DNA from: Hyaloscypha bicolor E
Lineage: Eukaryota; Ascomycota; Leotiomycetes; Helotiales; Hyaloscyphaceae
Direction of reading: 5' to 3'
Assembly: GCF_002865645.1 (NCBI RefSeq)
Contig: NW_020194684.1
Coordinates: 3,477,030 to 3,541,029 of the forward strand
Length of the DNA stretch: 64,000 nt
Below, piece after piece: positions 43,635 through 55,689 of the stretch. The notes under the pieces were generated by a model. It was not told the origin of the DNA and made no database searches. It was given only the letters and a program-made list of their open reading frames with translations. The first letter of the stretch is position 1. Each line of letters starts with the position of its first letter. The position numbers and the translations under genes are program-made.

Positions 43635-45535
43635 ATGTCGTCTGATGCTATGGGAAAGAAAGAAAAAGGGGAATCCAGCGGCCTAACGAGCTTGAAAGTT
43701 CCCCTTTTTCGTCGGCGCGCAAAGTCAGATAGCAATATCCACGAGCTCAGCGAGTCGCAGGACCAAACTCCCAACCGCTCGCGATCAAATTCCACTGCCG
43801 ATAAGGATGGGAACGAGGTCGTTTCCATTCCCTTTGGAGGGAAGAAGCCCAACTTCGTCAAACGAAAGTCTGGGAAGGAAGCCGTTCGCAGTATGATTGA
43901 GAAGGTAACGCGGTTCTCGGATGACATCGCCGCAATGGCCATCGATATCAAGGAGGACACCATGGACATATCGAAGACGGTCGTCGAAGAACGTGGCTTC
44001 AAGCGCCAGAAGAGATTATGCAAAGACTGCTCTAAGATGAACTTTGAGGAATGTCTTCCTGGCGATGGACTTACACCGGGCCGAGAGATATACGAATACG
44101 TTCGACCACTTGAGCGAATTATTTTGCGACGCGAATGGTGTATATTTTGTCGTCTTATCTTCCAGGTCCTGTGTCGTGAAGAGAATGACCCTTTGCTCCA
44201 TGACCACGTACAAGACTACATTCAGACCAGTCTCAAGGGAGTATCGTTTGGCGATTGGGTTGCAAAGGCGACCCTGCTGAAAAGAATGTTCAACAGCGAA
44301 GCAGTTTGGCCCTTTGGACTCAGCCGGGAAGTACCTGACGGCGAAGCCGAAGTACAGAAATTGTTCCACCCTGTTAATAAGAACGACGAGTCGGCATTGA
44401 ACGCAACCAGTCCGATCATGGCCAAAAGCTCTCCGCTTTTAGATGATATTCCAGATAAGTTCCTTCTTGGTGCTTTGGCGGCGGCGAAGATCACAATATT
44501 TGGAGGCGCAGGTATGAGGGAGAGAGATATGAGGATACTTGAAGGAGTGGACGGAGCGTTGACAGCTGCAACGATTTTCTCCGGAAACAAAAGGAAGCGA
44601 CTACCTTGCTGGGTATTAATCAAGTTGCATACACGAGCCAGTAGTGAAGCTGGGCTAATTGCAGTCCATGTCGCTGCACACAACCGGGAGCTCTTGTCGC
44701 CGCTTGCTGAAATAAGCAGGTTTCATCTTAGGGTTGCTACAGGAATAGTCGAGCAGTCTGAGTCTGGATCAACGCTGCGGTACGGCAGAATCCTAGAGAA
44801 GAAGATCGATCTCTCCCTTGGAGGAAAGTGGTTGAGTGCCTGCGAAAATCATCACAGGTGTGGCCCTTTTCCTCCCCGCGGAGAGCAGCGGGGATCTCAA
44901 GTCGCGTATCTTCGGGTTATTGACTTAAAGAAATATCGTCTCTATACGTGTACCTCGGAAGTTGTTCGATATGCCGCTCTGAGCTACGTTTGGGGTGACT
45001 ATACATATGCCAAGCTGGATAACAGAACTATTAATAAATACTTCAACGAAGGAGCTCTTGCACCAGAAAAAGTCACTCTACCACAAGCTATTATAGATGC
45101 AATGGAGGTAGCCCGAGGGGTCGGCCTCTAATACTTATGGGTCGATGCCTTGTGTATAAAACAAGATGATAAAGGCGAGAAAGAGATACAGATTGGACAG
45201 ATGGACAAGATATATGCGACCGCGGTTGTTGCCATCGTTGCAGCTGATGGCAAGAATGCCAATTCTCCCTTGCAAGGCGTTTCCACGGAACGCGAAATCG
45301 ACCAGGTGGTGGCAGAGGTCCGACCTAATGTCAACGTCCTCATTCCGGTTCCTACTAGGAAAAGTCTAGCGTGGATGCTCCAAGCGAAACTACTCTCGAA
45401 TCGTCTGATTGTATTCAGTGGAGGCAATATGATTTGGCATTGCCACGAGGTTGTTCATTTCGAGGACATGACTGCGAAGGATGCGGTGGCAATCTTGGAC
45501 TCACACCTGGGCCATCCTCTATTGAAATCCTCAAT
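43635..45535 (+). pseudogene. HET-domain gene with one nonsense codon, lacking its own C-terminus
   Basis: Opens at ATG 43635 (MSSDAMGKKEKG). A basic, Ser-rich N-terminus is followed by a Cys-containing segment (RLCKDCSKMNFEEC) and the HET domain (YAALSYVWGD near 44970). At 45129-45131 an in-frame TAA interrupts the middle of the domain, and the next codons read YLWVDALCIKQDD, the second HET block, in the same frame. A single C-to-T change at a CAA codon, in the CpA context favoured by RIP, explains it. The third block (AWMLQAKLLSNRL) and WHCHEV then EDMT follow. After EDMT the frame passes without a stop into sequence of another family (next entry). Either the original HET C-terminus was lost, or this is a fusion gene. 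Confidence 0.8.
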
Positions 45536-48500
45536 CAGAACACTGACGAATACAGTGAGAAGTAGTACCGTTTCGGGGCCTCAGTCAACTGCTCCGACAT
45601 CAATAATTGATGTCGTTCCATCAAATGGTCCCAAGGTTGTGGCATTGCAGCGACAAATTACGGAAGGCACTGCCTTACCTGCTATTAATGAGGATCTAGC
45701 GCAGGTGGTGACGCAAGATACCAATGGAGACGGCCAGTCGACGATTTCCTTCGTGACTATGCTACCTTCAGCTCAGAGGAAAGATATTGTCAGAAGGTTC
45801 ACCGAGGCTATCCTGAAGTGCCTTCCTGGGCAATTACTCGGATCCCATAGCAGCCAACAATGGAGGGTTCCATTTCGGCATCGCTTTCAGCTTTTGCTCA
45901 AGAACTATTCCGTGCAAGTTAAGAACGATGCAGGCCAACGAAGCCAAAGACAAGCCGCGAAACAGATTAGACTTTTGCGCCGCGATATTTTAGAGAATTT
46001 CGAAGAAGCCCTGGAGGGTTGTGAAACGAGGCGAGCACAACAAAACCTCGCCAAAGAGAACTTGAAGGGACTCGCACCCGAGTCGACATGGGCGGAGAAA
46101 GTAGGATCATGGTATACAGTATTGCCCGACGAAGCCTCACTGGATGACGAACTTGCCGGCGCTCAACACGAGCGAATACCCAATCGCATAGACCTGGATG
46201 CTGAAGAAACGAAATGGGTTTCAAATTTCGGATCGCTATCCGATTTCGATTGCACAGACTCGAGCAATGGTAGCGAGATGGAAGAACTGATCTATAGAAC
46301 CCTAGGACAGGACAAAGATATTGAGACGTTTCTTATCAATCACCACGCTTTCCAAGATCTCATCGCTGACATTCGGACTTTGCTCGAACATTATCACGAG
46401 AATCAGCTGAATCTTATTCGCAAGCGTATAATGCTTAGTCTTCGAAGACCAATGAAAAAATCTAAGTACGGCCAGTAAACCCTTTTCAAGACTTTCCGTT
46501 CCATTCTTCCTATCCGCTCGAACACCAAACCAACGCTAATCGGATGACAGCAACCGACAGCCAAAATGTCATGCCGCCATGTTTGATTTCGATTGGGATA
46601 TAATTAGTTTCATCCAAGAGCAGTACCCCCTTGGTCTTGACCAGGAGGTGGATTCGATTCTGACAATCACTGGTCGGGGAACAGATGCATACATGTCCAC
46701 GGTTCGCACTTATCTGCAGCGCACATGGCCTGCATACTCTATGCACTTGCTTAACTCGCTTCAAGGAGCGATCAATAGTTATCCACGACAGGATGACTCA
46801 GGAAGTAAGCATTTTTCTATTTCATACTCCATTGTGCTCAAGAACCATCACGCCAAGATTCGCAAACGTGGCGTATATTGAGCTCATTTCCTCCCGGTTC
46901 TTGACGACAACATAACAAGACGAGCTGATTTAACCAAATCTTCAACTGAAAGCGCAAGTGCTCTTACTACCAATGCCCAGGGTATCCTGTAACAGCATGA
47001 TGCCCTGTCTTGTCTCTTACCTGTTCACCAACTATGGCGCTCATCTTCGACTCATTTCTTCCAGTGCCTGCTCCTTCCGCTAATTCTGCCATAGCTATCT
47101 TATTTACCGCCCCAGGAAGTGGTATCGTTGTCAATCTCGTTGAATAATCTCTCCTAGTCACCGGGAGTGAAGAGTTCATTGTCGCTATAGCACAGCAAAT
47201 TGCCTGGATCACCTCTGCTTGTCGAGTATCACCACTTGGACTGGGATATTCTTACGTGACGTTTCAAGAAACTTCATCGAGATTCGATGTGCCTTTACGT
47301 ACCTTTCACATAGCTAGCGAGCTGTGTCCCCTCACATCGGACGACCCTGGTAGTTGCTGGAATGAAATTGTCGGAAATTCCACCATAGCCACCGGATTCC
47401 CTATCCCAGAGCGTTCGAACAACGAGAAAGGATTAGAGCTTCCACTTGAGGTCATGGCTGGCCTTGGTGGAGTTCCCCTAGCTACACGGTTCCATAATGC
47501 CTACATCTTGACAGGCAGATGTATAGCATTTGTGCCAGTGGCGCGCAATGGTGACTCAGTTCAGTGGCATGTCTTGAAAAACGGACAAGCAACAATCAGA
47601 TATGAAGACATCGCTTCTCTTTGTCCAGTTCGCTTGCCAGCTGAAATATTAAATGAAGAGGATTTACTGTCCACGAGGACGTTTCTAGGATGGTGTTCTG
47701 AATCGATGAATCATCTTGGTAAGCCATACGTACAAAGACATGGACCTGACTGTTCCGACAATCAACTGCATGTATCACGCTAACACTACTCCGTCTCCTA
47801 GGAGCATCCAGCTTGCAGTCCAATAGTATCGGATTTTCTAATGCAAAGTCGCCAGCGAAACTGAGCGTCAAGTTAACCTCGGGAAGTGTCGGGTTTGGAA
47901 AGATTGGTACAGGCCAGTTGACTTTCTCTTTTGGGAAGCATAGTGGTTCATTCACCTCCGAAAAGCCAAATTACTATTTGGAGACTCTCGACTATGCAAA
48001 ACAGATCCACGTCATTCTCCAGGACACGGCACATCGACGTGCGTGGCTGACTGATGGTGAAAGGGCAATTCTTCACATCATCTTTCACGCCCAGAGGATG
48101 GGCTCATGTGGCATTGGAGGCAAGGATATTGAGCTACAAGGTGCAGATCCGAAGTCACAATCTTCTGTACGTGCAGCGATGGTTGCCAATGCCAATGTCG
48201 TTGTTAGGCGTGACTATTGTATGGGCAAGGATGAAGTCGGCACGCAACGTTTCAAAGATTTGGTTGGAGATCTATACAGTCGCCTTGAGGTCTGTCAAGC
48301 CAATGCCAAAGGTGAGACGGGGGCTGGAATAGAGCTCAAGATGTCGCGGAAAAGGCAGATTCGAGGCTACGAGTTCATGGATCTGGTTACGAAGAGACGA
48401 GAAATGTTTCTGAAGGAATTCAACTTGAGAAGAGCTGTGGAAATTGGCCTGAGTTCGCTCGAGACATTAACGCTCTCGTGCTTCTAGGGACAAACTTTGG

Positions 48501-49850
48501 GGAAGTCTTTCAGCCACATGATCCCGGCGCGCTGTGTGAAGTATTCAGAGAGATGCCGTCGGGCAGCGATTATCTTGCCGTAAGTCAAATTACTCCATCT
48601 GTACTATTTTCTCTAGATATGGCAATCAGAATATCTCCACTAAACTGGAGTATTGCAATCCCGCTCGTGAATTTTTCGAAAGGTATATACTGACTTTGCG
48701 GACATTATAGGTAGAGGTACCGACTCTGCAAGCCCTATACCTCCAATGTGGTTCCCAACAGACCCAGAAGGAGATCACTCCATCTGGTATACAGTGGCAT
48801 CGTTCTGATCATCTTTTCGAACCTTGCCTTCGTCAGGGGCAAAAGCTAAAGGATGAGTGGTGCAAATGCGATCGTATACAACAATTTGCAACGAACAGCG
48901 TATTCCGACATGCTAGGAAACCGGGACGCTTGAAACAATCTGGTGCTGTGATATTTGGCCAGGGACAAGTTCAGTGTTTCAAAGAGTCAACTAGCGATGT
49001 GTCCGGGCTTGGCGAGTCTTCTCAGCAATATACCAGCCCGCAATCTATTAAGGAGGTGCCCGTCGATGATTGTCTTGCTGTAACATCTAAGGTATCACCC
49101 CAAGGGCTCGAGATGGATGAGTCGTTATTGTATACGGCAACAGCTGGCTCAACAATAACGTTTAACAACCTACAGAAGCTGGACTATGGCATTGGCGATT
49201 CAAGACCCGCCCCTCTGCACCCTCGCAATCCAACATCTCAACTTTCCGCTCGTACTAACTTGAGCACTGGGAGAAGGTAGAACGCCACGGACTCTTACAA
49301 AACACTAGGGACATTTTGTATTGGCTCAGAGGGCGGAGAATGGCTATCGGCCTCGGGCAATGTGGCTTGCTCTTCACAAAGTTCCCCCAACATTTTGCGA
49401 GAACAAAATGAACAGGAACTCTCGACTGTATCTGAATTACCTTTAGGGAGTTCTGCTAGCCGCAAGCAGGGGAACATCTCATACACCTACACTGCAAAAT
49501 CAGGATCAAGATCGAAATCCCCAACCCCCTCATCTTTCATACCGGCCATGGCAGAGCCGTCGAAGATAAAACCGAATCTTAATATTCAGGGTCATGAGAT
49601 GAGTAGCGAAGCTTCATTTCTCAAGTTCCACGACACACCCCAAAAGATACGCCCTCTAACTCGTAGCATCCCGGCATTGCCTCCTGTCTCAAGACAGCCG
49701 AGTTTGCAGTTTGGCAGGCCGGGAAACCATACTTTGCGTAGGATGCCGGGATTTCGTCGAGATTTGGTTGGCGGTTATGGGGCTGGGGATGGGAGGGTTG
49801 GGCAGGTAGCTGACAAGGGAATGGGGTTTGGAGATTTGACATTTGGCTGA
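45536..49850 (+). pseudogene. Uncharacterised fungal multi-exon family member, disabled
   Basis: Continuous in frame with the HET domain upstream; a plausible independent start is ATG 45759 (MLPSAQRKDIV). Family-like blocks follow in order: KDIVRRFTEAILKCLP, the DWDIISFIQEQY exon, AIAQQIAWITSACR, PLEVMAGLGGVPLATRF, GRCIAFVPV, GDSVQWHVL, FLGWCSESMNHLG, GYEFMDLVTK, INALVLLGTNFGEV and QWHRSDHLFEPC. I know these from a large-protein family common in filamentous ascomycetes without assigned function. Introns: 46475-46550, about 46805-47157 (unusually long), 47719-47801 and 48580-48710. Lesions: a one-base loss near 48435 and an in-frame TAG at 49278-49280, after which the same frame stays open to 49850 with a Ser/Pro-rich tail. 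Confidence 0.72.
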
Positions 49851-50043
49851 GGCCGAAGTGAACTGTCATGTTTCGACGGATGGCATAAAGCAGCGCAGGG
49901 CATTCTGTGAGGCTGAATCCTCCTCACAGCTCTTTAAAATACTTCGTTTCCCGCTATTAGGCCGGTTACGTCAATTCCGTCATCACCTCAGGTTCAAGAT
50001 CGTCAGTCCCACTTTCAGTCAGTAGCCACTCAATCTCGCAGAA

Positions 50044-50310
50044 ATGGCAGAGGTACTAGGCGTCTTCGCTAGCGGTGTCGCCGTCGTCCAGATATCCACA
50101 CAGGTCGGCGGCAGTATCCTTCAGCTCAAGCGGCTCTGGGACGACGTCAGGAACGTGCCTGACACGATCAACCTGTCCCTTTGCATCCGCTGGATGAACG
50201 TCTGAAAGGAATCTTGTCTTTCTGCCGGCTAGTCCTGACTCGGGAGCAGGTGCGGTCGGGAAGCGGCGTTCAAGGCGAGGAGGATGGGAGATCAGATGCA
50301 GGGGTGAAAC
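50044..50310 (+). pseudogene. STAND-protein N-terminal stub
   Basis: ATG 50044 opens MAEVLGVFASGVAVVQIS, then QVGGSILQLKRLWDDV and PDTIN, the standard N-terminal domain of fungal STAND/NACHT proteins. The frame breaks at about 50165 and stops at 50205. Related sense (LHPLDERLKG) continues in another frame, and the gene is then cut by a repeat element starting at about 50311. No NACHT core is found on the far side. Confidence 0.7.
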
Positions 50311-51220
50311 GGGAAAATGTAAAACGACACCGTTCCCCTCCCCCCCCGGTGTCGATTAGGGGTGTCGATTACCAGGATTAGGGTGTCGATTGGGGCAGGG
50401 ATATTTAATTGGCTATCTGAGCTCTTTAAAAATCTGAAATTAGATTTTTCAATACAAGTCTAAGCTAGTATATTATAACCATTGTATTATAATCACGTGC
50501 TTTCTAACTTATAATAAAAAGATACCTTAAAATAGTATTTTAATTTTAGGGAGTATATACTAATTAAATAAGTTCTAGTTTTTGAGCCCTATAAGGCCTT
50601 ATAAATTATGGGTTTATAGGGCTCTTAAATCTGGTTTTAGGGACTTTTTCGCTAAATTTCTAGGCTTTCTTGAGCTTACTTATAGGTTATAAAATATAAA
50701 ACTTTTAACGAGCCCACCCTCATAGGTCTGTGCACACAGGGCATTTTAGTGATAAATAAAATTTCAAACCTAGAAATCTTTAAAGATTAATTAATCAAAT
50801 CGTACTTCGGTTCCTTTAGTCCCAAATTCCCGAATATGAAGTTGTAGTTATTCTTTATTATCTTCTAACTTTCTAGTAATTAAGAGGATTTTGGTTCTCG
50901 AAAGCCCCTAAGCGAATTCGTGAAGCCTGAAAATTCTCGCTTAATGCCCTGTGTGTACAGACCCATGAGGTTGGGCTCGTAACTTCTTTAATTTAAAGAG
51001 CTATTGCTAACCCAAAATTTATTAAAAAAAAATATATTTAAATAGCCTTTAATTAGCGCTATAAGGAAATAGAACAAGTATTAAATTATATTAATTCATT
51101 ATAAAGTTAAATTAAAATAAAGAAAAAGCCAGAGTTTTGGTGTTCCTGTCCGAGCGCCTAGCCTGCTCCCAATCGACACCCCTAATCGACACCGGGGGGG
51201 GGGGGGTTTTACATTTTCCC
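50311..51220. mobile_element. Element E: inverted-repeat element with GTGTCGATT subrepeats
   Basis: Ends GGGAAAATGTAAAA (50311-50324) and its reverse complement (51207-51220). Inside both ends lie C- or G-runs followed by inverted copies of GGTGTCGATTAGGGGTG (from 50348 and ending 51193). The interior is AT-rich, RIP-like and non-coding, and contains element C. I cannot identify a target duplication, so exact ends are tentative. Confidence 0.7.
50709..50979. mobile_element. MITE C, CGAGCC ends, TAA target duplication
   Basis: 271 bp. Arms are CGAGCCCACCCTCAT then AGGTCTGTGCACACAGGGC and the reverse complement with a few transitions. The 3-bp duplication TAA lies at 50706-50708 and 50980-50982. 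It is the same family as MITE A at 25243-25796, nested here in element E. TAA in this copy and TTA in A and B together give the TWA preference of PIF/Harbinger elements. Confidence 0.83.
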
Positions 51221-53205
51221 CGCGTTTTGTCAACTAGCTCGCTAATGGCCTCGCCTCAGTAGCAGCCACGGCCATGAGGAAATATCCACCTGGCAGTCTG
51301 TCGAGTGTCGCTAGCTATTTGAGAATTCCGAGGGACTCAGTTCGTTACTCCTAAGCCCGTCACTTCACGATGCTCGGAGTCTTTTGGAAATAGCAAATAT
51401 TCATCGGAGCGGATAGTTACGACGTGCCCCCATACAGACAGACATCATGATCTCACATCTGGAAGTCGTACGAAGCAAATTCATTCAGGATTGACTATGG
51501 ACATATTCTCTGGACAGCAATCCTCGACTCTCTTCTCATCCCTCACCCAATATTTGGTGGATCCTTCTCCTACCGCTTCAGCCCTATCAGGCCTGCGATT
51601 GTATACTGTGCATCCCCTCTCAGGAATCCGGCCGTTCCGAAGCTGGATCATATTAGGAAGAGACTTTTGCAAGGGCAATGGCGTATCTAGACTGAAAATA
51701 ATTTGTGGTATACGCAAGGCAATAGCCTTATTCTTTAAAAGACGGAAGTATTAGCCCGGGCAACTCATCTCGAGTTTTGTGTAATCTCTGTAAAACGTGG
51801 CAAAACAGACGGTTTTCATTCCTGTCCACGAACGAGCCCTTTAATGCTTGTAGGACTCTCGGAAGCCACACAATCGCCGCAGCTATATCAGGGAGGTTTT
51901 GTGTTAGCGGTGAGGCGACGTATGTTCCCTTTGCAACGTTTTCCGCGATGCGAGATAAACTATACCAGGAGGCACGAAGCGTGGACCGTAGGCTTCCAAG
52001 AGCCTTGCGAGCGTCAGAAAGAGGCAGAAGCCTCCCTCCCGAACCCGTTATTACAGAGCTTCGGGTATTACGAGACCCAACCTGCCCACAGTCTCCAAGA
52101 CTACCTCCAAGCTTATTTAGAGGCTCTCAAGGATCTCGTCTATAACCTCATCCTCCGCCTTCTCCCGTTCATATTTGCTTTGCGATAAAGCTACAGCCAT
52201 TCGAGCAAGGTAGTAAGGTGATTTTGACGAGATCATGCCAAATAGCGATAGGAAGTAATGTGAGCCGAGCCCCATCACTCGCAAGCATTTGGAATTGGGC
52301 CGATCTTGCTCACGGGAGCAGAAGATTTACTGGAGAGTGTCTCTTATCTCAGCCAATGGGCTTCGATTTATGGTTCGTTGCCATGTTCGTGAGATGAGAT
52401 ACGCACCTAATTAGCAGCCAGCTCACCTAGATAAACATTATTGACTGTGAGCAGAATACTAGAAAAGGATTCCTTAGCGATGTAACTCAAGAATATGATT
52501 AAATAGGGCTATTAGTATAATTTATGTGACCACGAAGATCGACAGAGTTCACCAAAATTGGATGACCCGCCGTCTAGAGCGACACATAGCCATCAATCAC
52601 CCAACCCTCCTCGATCTCAGAACCCAGGCATATGGTCTGGGTTGAGAACTAGAGGAGCCTTGCCATCTCAAAAGCATCTTTATAGAATAATCCCTGCACC
52701 CTCTATACCCAATGTTGATCCGAAAATCCATCGAGCGGGTTCAATAAAGGTAGGTCTGTATCAAGCACAGTGACGAGAAATTGAATCACTTCCTGATACT
52801 CGTCTCCGAAAGTTCCCAGAACTGGCACAAATGAATACATCATGCGCTACTGTATTGCACAGTGAGAGATGAAAGTGGCGCCGAAGAAGCTGAGTCACCA
52901 TGAAGGATTCAGAACGCAAGTTCTGCAAGTAGTGTACGAGTGATTCACCACTTCAAAGCCGCTGCGCTCGGGCAGCGTTGAAAGGTGACGTGCCGAAGCA
53001 TAGAAATTCAAATTGACCTGTCATGTCTCGTATTCCCAAGAACCCAAAGGTTTAGGGACAATCTCGCCTTGCCCTCATTCCTATTCATAGAATGAAGCAT
53101 TTCGCTCATCAGCTAGTCATGCTCTACTACCATCTCCGTCGGTAATCTCACAAGGAACACTTGAAAGTCTATCAAGAAGAATCTGTGGTCATTCGACTTG
53201 AGCAA
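51221..53205. other. Non-coding / degraded stretch
   Basis: No intact gene. Plus-strand frames at 51491-51754 and 51777-52188 have protein-like composition (for example LSGLRLYTVHPLSGIRPFR and SLQDYLQAYLEALKDL) and follow the STAND stub on the same strand, so they may be remains of its distal exons. I cannot match them to a known domain. 52190-53205 shows nothing. Confidence 0.4.
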
Positions 53206-54856
53206 TTACCACACAACCTCTTCCCTTAACCAAGTCCACTCGCCATCCACCCCATTTTCCCTCCTCCCTGCCCTAATCTCCGTCTTCCTCCCTTTCAAAT
53301 TCATCTCCCACCCATGGTCATGTAGTCTCAACCATTCCGGAACTCTGCTTCCACTCTCGCTCATTCCGCGATTCCCACCAATACCACGAATCTGCTCTTC
53401 TTCCATCTCGACGAACTTCTCCGCCATCGCGACCATCATCTCCGCATTCCACACCCCTTCTTGCCAAGTGATCTTTCTCAGCATACCAATCGCACGATGA
53501 CGGATCGAGTGACAGCGGCACTTAATCGCAGTCCAAAACAGTGCTTCGATGATGCCCATATCAAAACTCAGTACCACCTTCTTTTTCTCCCTTTCCCCTC
53601 TACTCTTCCTCTCAAACCCGTTTGACAAGTAAATCAAATACTCCGCCAAACAAAGAATCTCTTCAAACTCTTGGTCAAACTGATCAAATAACGTTTCCTC
53701 GGCATAGAAACAAGTAATAGCTTTCATAAACGTAACTTTCTGCTGGATTGAAAGCACATTTGCGCCTTGCTGTTCTTGACGTGAGAGTTTTGTCGCTGGA
53801 TCGGCGAGAAAGGCGGAGAATGAGACTTCCCATTCTTTGAGTCGTGCTTGGTGGAGATTGACTTCGGCGATGATGGGCAGAGGGATGGGGTCCATGTTGG
53901 TTTTATAGGCATCTTCCGTGGAACGCATGAAGGAGTGAAGTTGGCTAGTGAGACCGTAGAGGAGCTGGCGTGCTTGGGTGATGGAGGCGAAGGCTGTTGG
54001 TATTTCCAGTAAAGTTTCTGATACGCAGAGTCCTGGAGAGCGTTTGCCCAAAGTGCACGATGCTTCGATATCGAGACGTGCGAAGGCTTGTACGATGTCG
54101 CCATCGATCTGCATACTGTTGTCGGTGGTATGTGTGAGCCAGCTTCTTTCGCTTGGTAACAGTGACTGGAGGACCAGTAAACAGTTCTCTAGATGGACCT
54201 GTGAAGTTTCGAAGTTCGCTTGCAGAGCTTCGTAGTACATGCACAATAGAGCCCCAATCAGAGCAAGCTCAATTGATCGATGATCTGAGTTGGTGAGGAG
54301 GGAGCTGAGGAAGATCAAAGCTTGGGCATATTGTTGGGTTGCGTATTCGATATCCTTGTTTCCTTGAGGGGTGGAGTTGTCTGCAGAGGTTTTCCCACTT
54401 TCGAGATGTTCATGAAGTGCACCAATAGCAGCAGCTGCGTGTCGGAGTGCAGGTTCTGAGCTGCTGGCTTGGAGAACTAATCGAGTCCAGCGTGGAGAGC
54501 CGAAGTGAAGGGATATATTAGGGAGTGTGCAGGCACAGAAGAAATTAAAGCTTCGGCCCTGAGGTGTCTGGCTTGGGAGGCTGTTAATCGTCACGGCTGT
54601 CAAGTTTGGATCTGGTAGATTCGAGGGTGGACCTTGGCCGGCATAGCCGTCACATTTGCGACCGGTGCTTGTACATCGGAAACAGAGAGGCCTCGCCTCA
54701 TCACATTTAATACGCCTAACTCTTTATAGATGGTCATCATCAAGTTTCTGATGCCCTTTCACTTGGCGCAGGGAAAGATATCAACGCTTACTTGCAGGTG
54801 AAACATCCTCTTCTAGATTTTGGAGCTCCCTTTCTCGGTACAAAAGCGCGTGTCAT
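53206..54856 (-). CDS. Zn2Cys6 transcription factor
   Basis: Two exons on the minus strand, 54792-54856 and 53206-54721 (526 aa). The start ATG is MTRAFVPRKGAPKSRRG. The intron (54722-54791, GTAAGC donor) falls inside the zinc cluster. Joined, the cluster has C-x2-C-x6-C-x6-C-x2-C-x6-C spacing, with blocks CFTC, RRIKCDEARPLCFRC and TGRKC. The acceptor at 54722 is chosen because the next AG would remove two residues and break this spacing. The rest is the helical fungal-specific regulatory region (HAAAAIGALHEH, YAQALIFLSS, ALLCMYYEALQ). It is probably a nuclear DNA-binding regulator of a neighbouring or unlinked pathway; no target can be read from context. Confidence 0.92.
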
Positions 54857-55689
54857 AGTGCTATTGGGCAGTTCCTGCTGTTCTATATTGCCTCTACTTT
54901 CGGCTAGTGATGGCTCTGGCCGTGGAAGCTGCCAGGTTTTCGGCCCCGAGGGAGCAAGGTGGAAAAGGGGGCGGGGTAGATCGTATTCGTATTCGTATTC
55001 AGGGGCTTCAAAGACGATGGAAAGCATAGAGATGGAGGGTGAAACAGCATTTCTGGGATTGAAAAGGTAGAGAACGTTGTTTAAGACGGTCGCTGGTCCC
55101 TGAAGAAATGAAACAGTGACGACTCGTTTAGGCACGGAATATTCTGCCCTTTCATTGGTTGGTTCGTATTCGCTTCGGACTTGAGGGAAGAACAGGCAGG
55201 GTCACGCGATTGAGGGTCAACGAAGGCAACATGAAAGCAGAACAGAAGTCGTGATAAGGGCGAGGATTGAATAAATAGATATTTCTTTCTTCACGCATCG
55301 CTGAATTAAACTGCTAACAGCGACCAGTTGATTCACCTCGGCCCTGGCGTGAGACAGCGTATCAACGCTTGATCATTACGCTTGGCGAGGGAAAGGAAGA
55401 GTCGTTTCCTCGTCGTCGGCGCTAAAATTGCAGTGACCTGACAAACGCATTAGCCACAGGGCGTTGCACCTCAACTTTGTAACTTATCTTCAAAACGTGG
55501 CTTCTGGAATTTTATTGGGTGCCACAGCTGTGGCTAATACGCTAGTAATGTCTCACCAGACGAGAGGATAGGATGAGAGGCATACTGCGTAGAGGTTCAT
55601 GTTGGAAAACTCAACAGTAATTCACTCGTAATAACGATGCACTTTCTCTGCACGGCGCTTCAACTTGGCAACTTCCAACCACTTTCGAA
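54857..55689. other. Intergenic
   Basis: Upstream of the Zn2Cys6 gene and downstream of the RTA1-like gene, both on the minus strand. A small (CGTATT)n-like run sits near 54980-54998. No gene recognised. Confidence 0.4.

Noticed and set aside
54980..55000. CGTATT microsatellite-like run
   Set aside because: Only three to four units; unremarkable.
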